DNA of 40,008 nt from Puniceibacterium antarcticum (GTDB lineage: Bacteria; Pseudomonadota; Alphaproteobacteria; Rhodobacterales; Rhodobacteraceae), in contig NZ_AWWI01000031.1 in assembly GCF_002760615.1 (NCBI RefSeq), forward strand, positions 1 through 40,008, read 5' to 3'. The notes under the pieces are model-generated. The model saw only the letters and a list, made by a program, of their open reading frames with translations. It made no database searches and had not been told where the DNA came from. Shown here in pieces: positions 15,400-23,690 of this stretch (the stretch's first letter is position 1; every line of letters starts with the position of its first letter). A program made the position numbers and the translations under genes.

Positions 15400-16581
15400 A
15401 TGACCCAGATCCCGGACATGCACGATGCTGAACCGATCCCTGACGCTGCGCGCGCCGAGATCGACCGGCTGCTGCGCTCTGGCGATCTGTTTCGCTATCA
15501 CGCGCCGTCCGATTCCCCGGTTGCGCTGCTCGAAGGGGAATTTGCGACCCATCTGGGGTCAAAATATGCGCTTGCGGTCAGCAGTTGTTCCGCGGCGTTG
15601 TTCCTGTCGCTCAAGGCGCTGAACCTGCCACGCGGCGCGCGTGTCCTGATCCCGGCCTTTACCTTTGCCGCCGTGCCTTCGGCCGTCGTACACGCGGACT
15701 GCCATCCGGTGCTGTGCGAAGTGGGTCGCGACTATCGCATTGATATGAATGATTTTGTGGCAAAGCTCGACACTGTTCAGGCCGTCCTTATCAGCCATAT
15801 GCGTGGCCATACCTCGGACATGGATGCCATTCTGGCGCTGTGCGGCGCCCGTCAGATTCCGGTGATCGAGGATGCGGCCCATAGCCTTGGAGCCACCTGG
15901 AATGGGCGCAACATCGGCACGCTGGGTCGGATCGGCTGTTTCAGCTTCCAAAGCTACAAGCTGATCAATGCGGGCGAAGGCGGCATCCTTGTGACTGACG
16001 ACGCCGATCTGATTGCCCGCGCCATCATCATGTCCGGCGCTTACGAACACAACTGGGCCAAGCATCCTGTCCTAGGCGCAGCCTGCGCGAAATGGCAGAA
16101 CCAGTTGCCGCTATACAATCTGCGCCTTTCCAACCTGTCCGCCGCGATCATACGTCCCCAGATATCACATATCGCAGGTCGTGTTGCGGATGGACGGCGA
16201 AACCACGACCATGTGGCCAAGGCTCTGAACGCCTGTCCTTGGATCGATGTGCCTGACAAGCTTCCGCAGGAACAGCGCGCACCGGATTCTCTGCAGTTCA
16301 ACCTCATTGGGATGTCGGATGCACAGGTGCTTGCTTTTGCAGAAACAGCAAAAAGCGCAGGCGTCAGGATTCAAGTATTTGGCCTGAGCCGTGACAATGC
16401 CAGGGCCTTCTGGAACTGGCAGTTCCTGTCCGATCTTCCCGATCTGCCCCTGACCCGCGCCATGCTGATGCGTGCCTGTGACACCCGCCTTCCCGCAAGG
16501 CTAACCTCTGAAGATTGTTCAGCCGTGGCAGATGTCCTGCTGCAGGCGGCGCATCAGGTCATGGGCAGTGCCGCAGCCTAG
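15400..16581 (+). CDS. DegT/DnrJ/EryC1/StrS-family PLP aminotransferase
   Basis: 393 residues. Fold type I PLP enzyme. The phosphate-binding SSCSAALFLSL is near residue 61, Asp158 in VIEDAAHSLGA contacts the pyridine ring, and the Schiff-base Lys187 is in FSFQSYKLINAGEGG. Family members transaminate keto-sugars or other ketones with glutamate, or act as dehydratases when Lys is replaced; Lys is present here. It lies 91 bases after the FAD oxidase gene on the same strand. No sugar-nucleotide genes are nearby, so a role in amine metabolism (for example moving the amino group of an intermediate) is more likely than cell-surface sugar synthesis. The substrate is not readable from sequence. Confidence 0.85.
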   Translation: MTQIPDMHDAEPIPDAARAEIDRLLRSGDLFRYHAPSDSPVALLEGEFATHLGSKYALAVSSCSAALFLSLKALNLPRGARVLIPAFTFAAVPSAVVHADCHPVLCEVGRDYRIDMNDFVAKLDTVQAVLISHMRGHTSDMDAILALCGARQIPVIEDAAHSLGATWNGRNIGTLGRIGCFSFQSYKLINAGEGGILVTDDADLIARAIIMSGAYEHNWAKHPVLGAACAKWQNQLPLYNLRLSNLSAAIIRPQISHIAGRVADGRRNHDHVAKALNACPWIDVPDKLPQEQRAPDSLQFNLIGMSDAQVLAFAETAKSAGVRIQVFGLSRDNARAFWNWQFLSDLPDLPLTRAMLMRACDTRLPARLTSEDCSAVADVLLQAAHQVMGSAAA

Positions 16582-16697
16582 CGCGCGGCCCCCGCTTTGC
16601 CCTCATCTATCATTGGATATCTCGGGTAATGCGAGGTGCTGGCCCTCGCACCGAAAGTCGACATAGGCATACCGGTCCGAGGGCGCGAATTAGGGCT

Positions 16698-17246
16698 TCA
16701 GCCACCAAGCTTGTTGAGTTTCGCCTGCAGCGCCGCGAGTTCTTTCTTGATCGCGTCAAAATCTTCGGGCTTGTCCTTTTCATCGGCCTCAGGTCCTGAC
16801 CACTGCTTCCCCACCGACCCTGTCATCGCCTTAAGGAACGCTTCCTGCTGTGCCTGGACCGCTTCAAATCCGGGCATTTTGGTCATCGGGTTGATCGAGC
16901 TCATGTTTTCGACCCATTTTGACTGGCTATCGCGGAACATCTCAAAGCTTTGCGCCAGGAACTGTGGCACAACGCTGGTTGCCTGCGTCGTGTAGCTGCG
17001 CACAAGGTCGGTCAAAACGTTGATCGGCAAGACGCTTTCACCCTTGCTCTCGTGCTCGGCCACGATCTGCAGAAGGTATTGGCGGGTCAGGTCGTCGCCG
17101 GATTTCAGATCGACGATCTTGACTTCGCGGTGATCGCGGATGAATCCGGCAATGTCCTCAAGTGTCACGTAATCGCTGGTCTCGGTGTTATAGAGCCTGC
17201 GGCTGGCATAGCGTTTGATCAGCAGTGGTTTGTCTGGGTCAGCCAC
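16698..17246 (-). CDS. phaR: Polyhydroxyalkanoate synthesis repressor PhaR
   Basis: 182 residues with a GTG start at 17246 preceded by GGGAGGGA. The N-terminal PHA-accumulation regulator domain reads IKRYASRRLYNTETSDYVTLEDIA, followed by a second conserved block around QYLLQIVAEHESKGE. PhaR binds both DNA and PHA granules: it represses phasin and its own gene until granules titrate it away. The C-terminal third is Gln/Lys/Glu-rich with a likely helix ending in a lysine- and glycine-containing tail. It is downstream of phaP on the same strand but separated from it by a terminator, so it probably has its own promoter; an inverted repeat containing TGCA/GGTGCGG lies in that gap. Convergent with the aminotransferase gene. 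Confidence 0.95.
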   Translation of the reverse strand: MADPDKPLLIKRYASRRLYNTETSDYVTLEDIAGFIRDHREVKIVDLKSGDDLTRQYLLQIVAEHESKGESVLPINVLTDLVRSYTTQATSVVPQFLAQSFEMFRDSQSKWVENMSSINPMTKMPGFEAVQAQQEAFLKAMTGSVGKQWSGPEADEKDKPEDFDAIKKELAALQAKLNKLGG

Positions 17247-17269
17247 GGGGTCCCTCCCAAAAATGCAGC

Positions 17270-17326
17270 GGTGCGGAAAACACTAGGGCCCCGTTTCACA
17301 AAAGAAAAGACCAAGCTTTCCGCACC
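17270..17326. promoter_or_regulatory. Inverted repeat upstream of phaR
   Basis: GGTGCGGAAA (17270-17279) is the exact reverse complement of TTTCCGCACC (17317-17326), and both are flanked by TGCA on the outer side. The pair brackets the likely phaR promoter region and could serve autoregulation. It is not a match to CTGC-N3-GCAG. Confidence 0.35.
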
Positions 17327-17348
17327 TGCAAACAGATCGCGCAAGACG

Positions 17349-17377
17349 AAAAAAGGCGGGTTCCGAAGAACCCGCCT
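17349..17377 (-). terminator. Rho-independent terminator of phaP
   Basis: On the minus strand a perfect 10-bp stem AGGCGGGTTC/GAACCCGCCT with a TTCG loop is followed by six T (complement of A17349-17354). This is a textbook terminator about 80 bases after the phaP stop. Confidence 0.9.
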
Positions 17378-17458
17378 GTCGAATTGCGCCGCTTGGGAGG
17401 AGAACAGCGCAATTCTCAAAGCTGTGCTTGCTTTGATGCGTCGAGAGCCTGAGCGAGC

Positions 17459-17908
17459 TTATGAGGCAGGAGCTGCTTTCTTGGCAGCCGCGGTAGCATC
17501 GTTGGTGGCTTTCTTGATGGCTGCGGATGCATCCTCGGTCATGTCCTTGCCAGCTGCCATCATCAGCTCGACGGTGTCCATCTGAACCTTTTTCGCGATT
17601 TCAGCGAAGGCAGACATATTCTCTGCAGCAGTTTCGGCCTGAGCGGAGGCAAAATCGGTCATCGCCTTTGCGTAATCGGCGGGCTCGGTCTTGGCTTTGG
17701 ACATTTCTGCCAGCTTGGACAACGTATCTTTGGCCCATTTGGTCGAGATCTCGGTCGACTTGCCAGCGGCTTCCAGAGCGACGCCCGACAGCTTTTCGTT
17801 CAGCGTTGCAGTGGTTTTGAACGCGTCGTCCATGGCTTTGGTGTCCACGGGGAATGCGCCCATCATGTCTTTCATTGCGGTGGTGAAATCTTGTGCTTTA
17901 GCAGCCAT
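17459..17908 (-). CDS. phaP: Phasin, PHA granule-associated protein
   Basis: 149 residues, of typical phasin size and composition: rich in Ala, Lys, Met and Thr, almost entirely helical, no Cys, amphipathic repeats such as KAMTDFASAQAETAAENMSAFAEI. Phasins coat PHA granules and control their size and number. The Ala/Lys-rich C-terminus (KKATNDATAAAKKAAPAS) resembles the phasin_2 family. Ribosome binding site AAAGGAT precedes ATG 17908. The promoter region carries two PhaR-type palindromes, one of them between the -35 and -10 hexamers, and a strong terminator ends the transcript. It sits between phaC and phaR, all on minus. Confidence 0.92.
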   Translation of the reverse strand: MAAKAQDFTTAMKDMMGAFPVDTKAMDDAFKTTATLNEKLSGVALEAAGKSTEISTKWAKDTLSKLAEMSKAKTEPADYAKAMTDFASAQAETAAENMSAFAEIAKKVQMDTVELMMAAGKDMTEDASAAIKKATNDATAAAKKAAPAS

Positions 17909-17964
17909 AATAGTGATCCTTTCGCTTATGGCGGGCCCACCCCGCCTTTTCTTAAGCTGGACCT

Positions 17965-17993
17965 AATATGCATGCTGCAGCGCGGCATTTCAA
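17965..17993 (-). promoter_or_regulatory. phaP promoter
   Basis: On the minus strand, TTGAAA (17993-17988) and CATATT (17970-17965) are separated by exactly 17 bases. PhaR box 1 fills the spacer, which would let the repressor block RNA polymerase directly. Confidence 0.6.
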
Positions 17994-18015
17994 GTATAAA
18001 TGCTGCGCTGCAGCA
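17974..18015. promoter_or_regulatory. Paired PhaR-type operators upstream of phaP
   Basis: Box 1 (17974-17988, TGCTGCAGCGCGGCA) and box 2 (18001-18015, TGCTGCGCTGCAGCA) are inverted copies of each other with one difference. Box 2 holds a perfect CTGC-N3-GCAG (18003-18013), the site described for Rhodobacter PhaR; box 1 has it with one mismatch (17976-17986). Confidence 0.7.
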
Positions 18016-18027
18016 AATTCGTGCAAG

Positions 18028-19830
18028 CTATTGATTAGCTTGCCTGGCTTTGACCTTTACATAGGTTCCGGGGGCAGTTTCCAAACTTGGATGATCCGAA
18101 TCGCCCGGCTCCCGGGCCTCGATCCATTTGCCGGAGCGCTTGGCAAGCCAGGCCTCCCAACGCGGCCACCACGAACCGTTGGTAAACTCGGCCGAAGCCA
18201 GCCACTCCTCTGGCGTTGCTGCCGTGTCTTCGTTGGTATAGTGGCCGTACTTTTTCTTGCTGGGTGGATTGACGATCCCCGCAATATGTCCCGACTCTGA
18301 AACTACAAAGATCTTGGATCGGCTGCCCATCTTCTGCACGCCCCTGTAGCAGTCCTTCCAGGCTGCTATATGGTCCGTCTCGCAAGCAACGGACATCAGC
18401 GGGACCGACACATCCTTCAGGTTCAGCGTATGCCCCATAAGTTCGAACCCGCCCTCGGCAAACCTGTTGTCTTGGCACAGCTTGCGCAGGTACTGCACCG
18501 CCATCTTACCGGGAAGGTTCGCTCCGTCGCCGTTCCAGTAAAGCAGATCAAAGGCAGGGGGTGTTTCGCCCATCATGTAGCTCTTGATCGCCGGGCCATA
18601 GATCAGATCGTTCGAGCGCAGATAAGAGAAGGTCCGCGCCATTATGAATGACTTCAGCAGCCCGGTTTCGCCGATCTCGCTTTCGATCCCGTCGATAAAA
18701 TCGTTCTGCAGGAAGGGTGTGAATTCCCCTTGGTCGCTGAAATCGGTCAGCGCCGTAAAGAAGGTTGCCGATTTGATCGATGTATCGCCTCGTTGCTTCA
18801 TCAGCGACAGGGTCAGCGCCAGCGTGGTGCCCGCAATGCAATAGCCCACAGCGTTGACCTTGTCCTGCCGAGTGATTGCCTTGACCTCGCGGATCGCGGT
18901 CAGGAACCCTTCTTCAATATAGGCGTCCAGGCCAGCGTCGGAATAGCTCTCGTCAGGGTTGATCCAACTGACGACGAAGAGAGTGTAGCCCTGATCGACG
19001 ACCCAGCGGATCAAACTGTTCTCAGGCTTGAGGTCGAGAATATAGAACTTGTTGATCCATGGCGGGAACAGCACGATGGGCGTCTGTCGCACCTTTTCCG
19101 TGGTGGGGCTGTACTGGATCAGCTCCATCATCCGGTTGCGATACACAACCGCACCCTTCGCGGTCGCAATATTTTCACCAATTTCAAAGGCACCTTCATC
19201 CGCGAGGCGGACCACAAGCTCACCGTTGTTGGCTTCAAGATCGGCGACCAGATTCTCAAGCCCCTTGACCAGCGATGCACCCTCAGTCTCAACCGCCTTC
19301 TGCAAAGCATCCGGATTAGTCGAGAAAAAGTTGGTCGGCGCCATCATGTCCACGATCTGGCGCGCAAAATACCGCAAGCGACGCTTTTCCACTGGCGCCA
19401 TATCGTCGATATCTTCAACTGCCTGCTGCACCGCAGTGGCATTGATCAGATACTGCTGTTTGATAAAGTTGAAATAAGGATGCGTGTCCCATAGCGCATT
19501 CGAGAACCGCCGGTCCTTGGGCCCGGGATTATCAGGCGCCTGCAGCTTCCCTTTGGAAAGCGCCTGCTGCGCCTCGACAAAATGGGTGACAGACTGACCC
19601 CAGAAACTTATCTGATGTTCTATGATCTTTGACGGATTCTGAACCCATTCCTGCCAGTATGCCGTCATTGCCTTGCCGTACAGATCCTGTCCAGGACCGG
19701 ACAGCGCAGGATTCACGCGCTGCTTGCTGCCCATCGCCGTCAAAAGTCTCTGGGTCAGCACCTCTACCTTGGTCAGGTTTTCGTTCAGTCGCTCCAGCTC
19801 TTCGGTTGCGACTATGTCATCAGTTGTCAT
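18028..19830 (-). CDS. phaC: Class I poly(3-hydroxyalkanoate) synthase
   Basis: 600 residues, as expected for a class I single-subunit synthase. It polymerises (R)-3-hydroxyacyl-CoA to PHA at the granule surface. An N-terminal domain of about 220 residues precedes the alpha/beta-hydrolase core. The triad is readable: Cys331 in the lipase-like box GYCIAGT, Asp486 in ACETDHIA and His515 in SESGHIAG, with the conserved PPWINKFYILDL at about 256-267. The box reads G-Y-C-I-A-G, where many class I enzymes have G-Y-C-x-G-G. The C-terminus has the SWWPRWEAWL block. Its stop lies just upstream of the PhaR boxes of phaP. Divergent from phaZ, with a PhaR-type site in the shared 109-base promoter region. 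Confidence 0.97.
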   Translation of the reverse strand: MTTDDIVATEELERLNENLTKVEVLTQRLLTAMGSKQRVNPALSGPGQDLYGKAMTAYWQEWVQNPSKIIEHQISFWGQSVTHFVEAQQALSKGKLQAPDNPGPKDRRFSNALWDTHPYFNFIKQQYLINATAVQQAVEDIDDMAPVEKRRLRYFARQIVDMMAPTNFFSTNPDALQKAVETEGASLVKGLENLVADLEANNGELVVRLADEGAFEIGENIATAKGAVVYRNRMMELIQYSPTTEKVRQTPIVLFPPWINKFYILDLKPENSLIRWVVDQGYTLFVVSWINPDESYSDAGLDAYIEEGFLTAIREVKAITRQDKVNAVGYCIAGTTLALTLSLMKQRGDTSIKSATFFTALTDFSDQGEFTPFLQNDFIDGIESEIGETGLLKSFIMARTFSYLRSNDLIYGPAIKSYMMGETPPAFDLLYWNGDGANLPGKMAVQYLRKLCQDNRFAEGGFELMGHTLNLKDVSVPLMSVACETDHIAAWKDCYRGVQKMGSRSKIFVVSESGHIAGIVNPPSKKKYGHYTNEDTAATPEEWLASAEFTNGSWWPRWEAWLAKRSGKWIEAREPGDSDHPSLETAPGTYVKVKARQANQ

Positions 19831-19854
19831 TGCGAGATTTCCCCCCTATCTTCG

Positions 19855-19865
19855 CTGCTGTGCAG
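19855..19865. promoter_or_regulatory. PhaR-type site in the phaC-phaZ divergent promoter
   Basis: CTGCTGTGCAG is a perfect CTGC-N3-GCAG, 25 bases upstream of the phaC start and 75 bases upstream of the phaZ start. It suggests that PhaR also controls the synthase and/or the depolymerase. Confidence 0.55.
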
Positions 19866-19939
19866 AATTCCGTCGCCTCAGTCGGGGGGCAAAGCGACGA
19901 TTTGGCCCGGACCCCGCTCCGGAAACAAGGAGACGCATC

Positions 19940-21205
19940 ATGCGCTACATGGCAACCTACGACCTGATGGAGACCGTCAGGAATACCAATCAATGGATGG
20001 GCGCGACCGCTCGCACCGCTGCATCCTACCCGGCATTCGCGCTCTTTTCCAACCCTGCAATCCAATGGATGTCTGCCTGGGGCGAGGTGGCCGAACGTAG
20101 CTTTGAACGGATGACCGCCAAGCCCGACTGGGGAATTCGATCCATCACTTGCGCTGATGGCAAAGACCACATCGTGAATATTGAAACGATGGTCAAGCGT
20201 CCGTTTGCTAATCTGCTCCACTTCAACGTAACCGACCGTGCGGAACAGCCGCGCAAAGTGCTGCTGGTTGCTCCGATGTCCGGTCACTATGCCACACTGC
20301 TGCGCTCGACGGTCATTTCGCTTATCCCCGATTGCGAAGTCTATGTCACTGACTGGCACAACGCCCGGGACGTACCGGTTAGTGCCGGCAAGTTCGACAT
20401 TGAGGATTATACCCTCTACCTCGTTGAATTCATGCGCCATCTTGGTCCCGATACCCATGTGATCGCAGTTTGTCAGCCAGCCCCCCTTACTCTGGCGGCC
20501 ACCGCCTATCTTGCCGAGGAAGATCCCGACGCGCAGCCCCGTTCCCTTACATTGATCGGCGGTCCGATCGACCCCGATGCAACTCCGACTGATGTGACCG
20601 ACTTTGGACGTCGTGTCACCATGGGTCAACTGGAAGAGACCGCTATTCAACGTGTTGGCTATTCTTGGCCGGGTGTGGGACGACTTGTCTATCCCGGTTT
20701 GCTGCAGCTGACCTCCTTCATCTCGATGAATCTGGATCGCCATTCCCAAGCCTTCAGCGATCAGATCATGCGGGTCGCCCGAGGCGAGGCGTCGGATCAC
20801 GATGCCCACAATCGGTTCTATGACGAATATCTTGCTGTCATGGACATGCCGGCAGAATTCTATCTGTCCACGGTCGAACGGATCTTCAAGAATGGCGAGA
20901 TTGCCAAAAACGAATTCGTTGTGAACGGCAAGCATGTGGATATCGGCAAGATCACAAAGGTCGCGGTCAAGACCGTCGAAGGCGCGAATGACGATATCTC
21001 TGCCCCCGGCCAGTGCGTTGCCGCCCTTGCCCTGTGCACCGGCCTGCCTGATTCCATGAAGGGAAACCATCTGGAGCCTGGTGCCGGACACTATGGCATC
21101 TTCGCAGGCAAGAGCTGGCGCAACAACATCCGCCCGCTTGTACTGGAATTCATCGATGAGAATTCAGGGAAGAAGCCAAAGGCGGCCAATACAAACGCCG
21201 CCTGA
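19940..21205 (+). CDS. phaZ: Intracellular polyhydroxyalkanoate (PHB) depolymerase
   Basis: 421 residues. Intracellular PHB depolymerase family: it releases hydroxybutyrate from native granules inside the cell, and accordingly has no signal peptide (starts MRYMATYDLMETVRNTN). The nucleophile is Cys178 in HVIAVCQPAP, which replaces the serine of ordinary lipase boxes, as in Cupriavidus PhaZ1. Other conserved blocks: VLLVAPMSGHYATLLR (oxyanion region), VYVTDWHNARDVP, the FYDEYLAVMDMPAEFYL helix and LEPGAGHYGIFAGKSWR with the catalytic His. The start at 19940 has a clear AAGGAG ribosome binding site. Divergent from phaC, so synthesis and mobilisation share one regulatory region. Confidence 0.95.
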   Translation: MRYMATYDLMETVRNTNQWMGATARTAASYPAFALFSNPAIQWMSAWGEVAERSFERMTAKPDWGIRSITCADGKDHIVNIETMVKRPFANLLHFNVTDRAEQPRKVLLVAPMSGHYATLLRSTVISLIPDCEVYVTDWHNARDVPVSAGKFDIEDYTLYLVEFMRHLGPDTHVIAVCQPAPLTLAATAYLAEEDPDAQPRSLTLIGGPIDPDATPTDVTDFGRRVTMGQLEETAIQRVGYSWPGVGRLVYPGLLQLTSFISMNLDRHSQAFSDQIMRVARGEASDHDAHNRFYDEYLAVMDMPAEFYLSTVERIFKNGEIAKNEFVVNGKHVDIGKITKVAVKTVEGANDDISAPGQCVAALALCTGLPDSMKGNHLEPGAGHYGIFAGKSWRNNIRPLVLEFIDENSGKKPKAANTNAA

Positions 21206-21289
21206 TCCATGGCGATTCTGCATTACCACGTAGGCCTGACAGTTTCTGCCGGGCCTAAAGCGCTTCTGGCTTAACCTGAGCAAACGGAA

Positions 21290-21335
21290 ATCGGATTTCG
21301 CGTTCGACCAAAGGGAGAGACCGCGAATATCCGAT
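21290..21335. repeat. Hairpin-forming inverted repeat between convergent phaZ and the Gfo/Idh gene
   Basis: ATCGGATTTCGCG (21290-21302) pairs with CGCGAATATCCGAT (21322-21335) with one bulged base. The flanking AAGCGCTTCTGGCTTAACCTG looks like a typical dispersed intergenic element. No T-run follows on either strand, so the terminator role is uncertain. Confidence 0.45.
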
Positions 21336-21366
21336 CCAAGTCAAAACCGAAACGCTGTATCTTGGA

Positions 21367-22335
21367 TCAACGCTCTGCGTCGAATACCATATCCATCATG
21401 GCTTGCGTGCCACGCGAAAACTCCAACGGACAGGCAAAATCTGCCCCCTGAGTGACTGCAGCGTTAAAAGCCTCGACCTGCCGCAGATACTGGTTATCGG
21501 CGGTGAATCTCCAGACCTGCGAGGATTGATCCGCACCCGACAGATCGATGCGTGCCTCGCCATAGCTTCCGGCGTTGAACGGTGCTGACAGCCGCATAAG
21601 TCCGTTGTCACCATGGAACACCATTTCCTGAAAGGGTGCGAGGCGCATCGACACCATGCCGGTGTAGTGAAACGACGGGAACTGCGCCGTCAGATGCGCG
21701 GTGGTATCTACATCTCCGTCCCAGTCGATTCTGGACGACAGGATCAATTCAGGCTCCTCACCGCTCACGAATCGGGTCGCTCCAAAGATATAGACGCCTA
21801 TATCACGCAGGCCCCCGCCGCCAATATTGCGACGGTTGCGAATATTGCTTGGGTCGGTGTTGTTGTAGCTGAAGACCCCCGAAACCCGACGGATTTGGCC
21901 CAGAACACCCTCGCGAAACAATTCCCGCGCCTTGATCCACTGCGGATGGTGCACGATCATGTATGCTTCCGCGATCAGCAGCCCTGTACGGTCGCGCAGC
22001 GCGATCAGTTCATCAATGTCACCCGCCTCAAGCGCGATGGGTTTTTCGCACAGCACGTGTTTGCCCGCCTCAGCCGCCTTGGTCGCCCATTCCACGTGGA
22101 GATGGTTCGGCAGTGGAATGTAGACAGCATCTATATCCGGATCGGCTAGCAGAGCATCATAACTGTCATGCACTCGAAGATCCGGCGCAATGCCGACAAA
22201 ATCTTCAGCCTTCACCATATCCGAGGTCGCCAGCGCAACCAACTGCCCGCCGGGTGCCAAATGAATCGCGGGGGCCATATGTTTCTTGGCAAAGGTTGAT
22301 GCCCCCAAGATGCCCCACTTTACTAAATTTGACAT
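21367..22335 (-). CDS. Gfo/Idh/MocA-family NAD(P)-dependent oxidoreductase
   Basis: 322 residues. The N-terminal Rossmann domain begins VKWGILGASTFAKKH. The sequence VYIPLPNHLHVEWATKAAEAGKHVLCEKPIAL holds the nucleotide-contacting N-H and the EKP motif whose Lys is catalytic (in pieces: IPLPNHLH, then EKPIAL near residue 97). The C-terminal half is the alpha/beta substrate domain with RNIGGGGLRDIGVY. Family members oxidise or reduce hydroxyl groups of sugars, inositols and similar compounds. The gene stands alone on minus with no sugar transport genes near, so the substrate is unknown. A short gap with no obvious feature other than the rpoH terminator separates it from rpoH. Confidence 0.88.
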   Translation of the reverse strand: MSNLVKWGILGASTFAKKHMAPAIHLAPGGQLVALATSDMVKAEDFVGIAPDLRVHDSYDALLADPDIDAVYIPLPNHLHVEWATKAAEAGKHVLCEKPIALEAGDIDELIALRDRTGLLIAEAYMIVHHPQWIKARELFREGVLGQIRRVSGVFSYNNTDPSNIRNRRNIGGGGLRDIGVYIFGATRFVSGEEPELILSSRIDWDGDVDTTAHLTAQFPSFHYTGMVSMRLAPFQEMVFHGDNGLMRLSAPFNAGSYGEARIDLSGADQSSQVWRFTADNQYLRQVEAFNAAVTQGADFACPLEFSRGTQAMMDMVFDAER

Positions 22336-22533
22336 GCCTTGCTCCTATTTTGTTCTCTGCAGTGCTAGCGCAAACGAACACGCAAAAGCCAGCGTAACAC
22401 CTTGAGGGCAGCGCATGGCGCTAGGCTTGGTGGTGCGTCTCTGGAAAGAGAAGAGCGTGAGCCAGTTACTCTGCATCAGATTTTTGCAGATAGCCCGACA
22501 GAAAATGCAAAGCACTTTGGCGCGCCGGTATTG

Positions 22534-22564
22534 AAAAAACGGCGGCCGAAAGTACGACCCCCGT
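22534..22564 (-). terminator. Rho-independent terminator of rpoH
   Basis: On the minus strand ACGGGGG pairs with CCGCCGT (one mismatch) and is followed by TTTTTT. It starts 22 bases after the rpoH stop. Confidence 0.65.
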
Positions 22565-22586
22565 TCATCTTCTCAAAGAAATCAGA

Positions 22587-23483
22587 TCATGCCTGTGCCA
22601 GCATGCCCTGCTCGCGCGCGAGGTCACGCATTCGTTTCTGCAGCTTTTCAAACGCGCGCACCTCGATCTGGCGGATACGTTCACGGCTGACGTCGTACTG
22701 GCTGCTCAGATCCTCAAGCGTTACCGTCTGATCCGAAAGGCGTCGCTGGGTCAGAATGTCCTTTTCGCGATCATTCAGCACGTCCATCGCACTGGCAAGC
22801 AACGCGCGACGCGCTTCAAGCTCGTCACGCTCGGCATAATCGCCAGCCTGATCGGCATCTTCATCCTCAAGCCAGTCCTGCCATTGCATGGTCCCTTCGC
22901 CTTCGGATCCGACAGTCGCGTTCAAGGACGCATCCCCACCTGACAAGCGGCGGTTCATCGAGATCACTTCGGTTTCGGTCACACCAAGATCGGTTGCGAT
23001 CTTGGTCACATGTTCGGGACGCAGGTCGCCGTCTTCCAAGGCGCCGATACGCGACTTGGCCTTGCGCAGGTTGAAGAACAGTTTCTTCTGGCCCGAAGTC
23101 GTTCCCATCTTCACAAGAGACCATGACCGCAGAATATATTCTTGGATCGAGGCACGGATCCACCACATGGCATAGGTCGCCAAACGGAAGCCTTTTTCCG
23201 GGTCGAACCGCTTGACAGCCTGCATCAGGCCCACGTTGGCTTCAGAGATCACCTCTGCCTGGGGCAGACCATAACCTCGATAGCCCATCGCGATCTTAGC
23301 CGCGAGACGGAGGTGCGAGGTGACCATACGGTGTGCCGCTTCGGTGTCCTGCTCCTCGACCCAACGCTTGGCGAGCATGTATTCTTCTTCCGGCTCAAGC
23401 AGCGGAAATTTCCGGATCTGTTGCAGGTAGCGGCTCAGCCCACCTTCCGGTGACGGGGCCGGCAGATTGCCGTAGTTGCTCAT
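22587..23483 (-). CDS. rpoH: RNA polymerase heat-shock sigma factor RpoH
   Basis: 298 residues. Sigma-70 regions are in order: region 2.1-2.4 with VISEANVGLMQAVKRFDPEKGFRLATYAMWWIRASIQEYILRSW (shown here in part: ANVGLMQAVKRFD and ATYAMWWIR), the RpoH box QKKLFFNLRKAK right after it, and region 4 with DLSSQYDVSRERIRQIEVRAFEKL. It directs transcription of heat-shock and stress genes. The start at 23483 (MSNYGNLPAP) is chosen for the GGAGGGAAGAGGG ribosome binding site; an in-frame ATG at 23498 would sit upstream of that site. Rhodobacterales usually have two RpoH paralogs and this window cannot tell which one this is. The leader carries two tandem 23-bp repeats and a heat-shock-like promoter. 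Confidence 0.95.
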   Translation of the reverse strand: MSNYGNLPAPSPEGGLSRYLQQIRKFPLLEPEEEYMLAKRWVEEQDTEAAHRMVTSHLRLAAKIAMGYRGYGLPQAEVISEANVGLMQAVKRFDPEKGFRLATYAMWWIRASIQEYILRSWSLVKMGTTSGQKKLFFNLRKAKSRIGALEDGDLRPEHVTKIATDLGVTETEVISMNRRLSGGDASLNATVGSEGEGTMQWQDWLEDEDADQAGDYAERDELEARRALLASAMDVLNDREKDILTQRRLSDQTVTLEDLSSQYDVSRERIRQIEVRAFEKLQKRMRDLAREQGMLAQA

Positions 23484-23515
23484 CCCTCTTCCCTCCAATA
23501 TATCGGGGCCGCACC

Positions 23516-23561
23516 ATGTTTAGATGCTTAACATCCACATGTTTAGATGCTTAACATCCAT
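23516..23561. repeat. Two tandem 23-bp repeats in the rpoH leader
   Basis: Units 23516-23538 and 23539-23561 differ only in the last base. Each contains the near-palindrome GATGCTTAACATC flanked by ATGTT...AACAT-type arms, so either the DNA (tandem operators) or the RNA (repeated small hairpins) could be the functional form. Confidence 0.7.
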
Positions 23562-23588
23562 ATGTGTTGCTGCCCGAGGGGTTTCAAG
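23560..23588 (-). promoter_or_regulatory. Heat-shock-like promoter of rpoH
   Basis: On the minus strand CTTGAA (23588-23583) is followed after 17 bases by ACATAT (23565-23560). The CTTGAA form of the -35 element is the one preferred by RpoH, so autoregulation is possible. The transcript would begin within the tandem repeats. Confidence 0.4.
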
Positions 23589-23690
23589 CGCAGTTACGCG
23601 CCTTTCATTCATGGAAGGTTAACGCAAATACAGGCGATGTGGATCCCTCATGTCAGTGCCTTCACGCTCATGTGCTGTTTGTGTGAGGAG

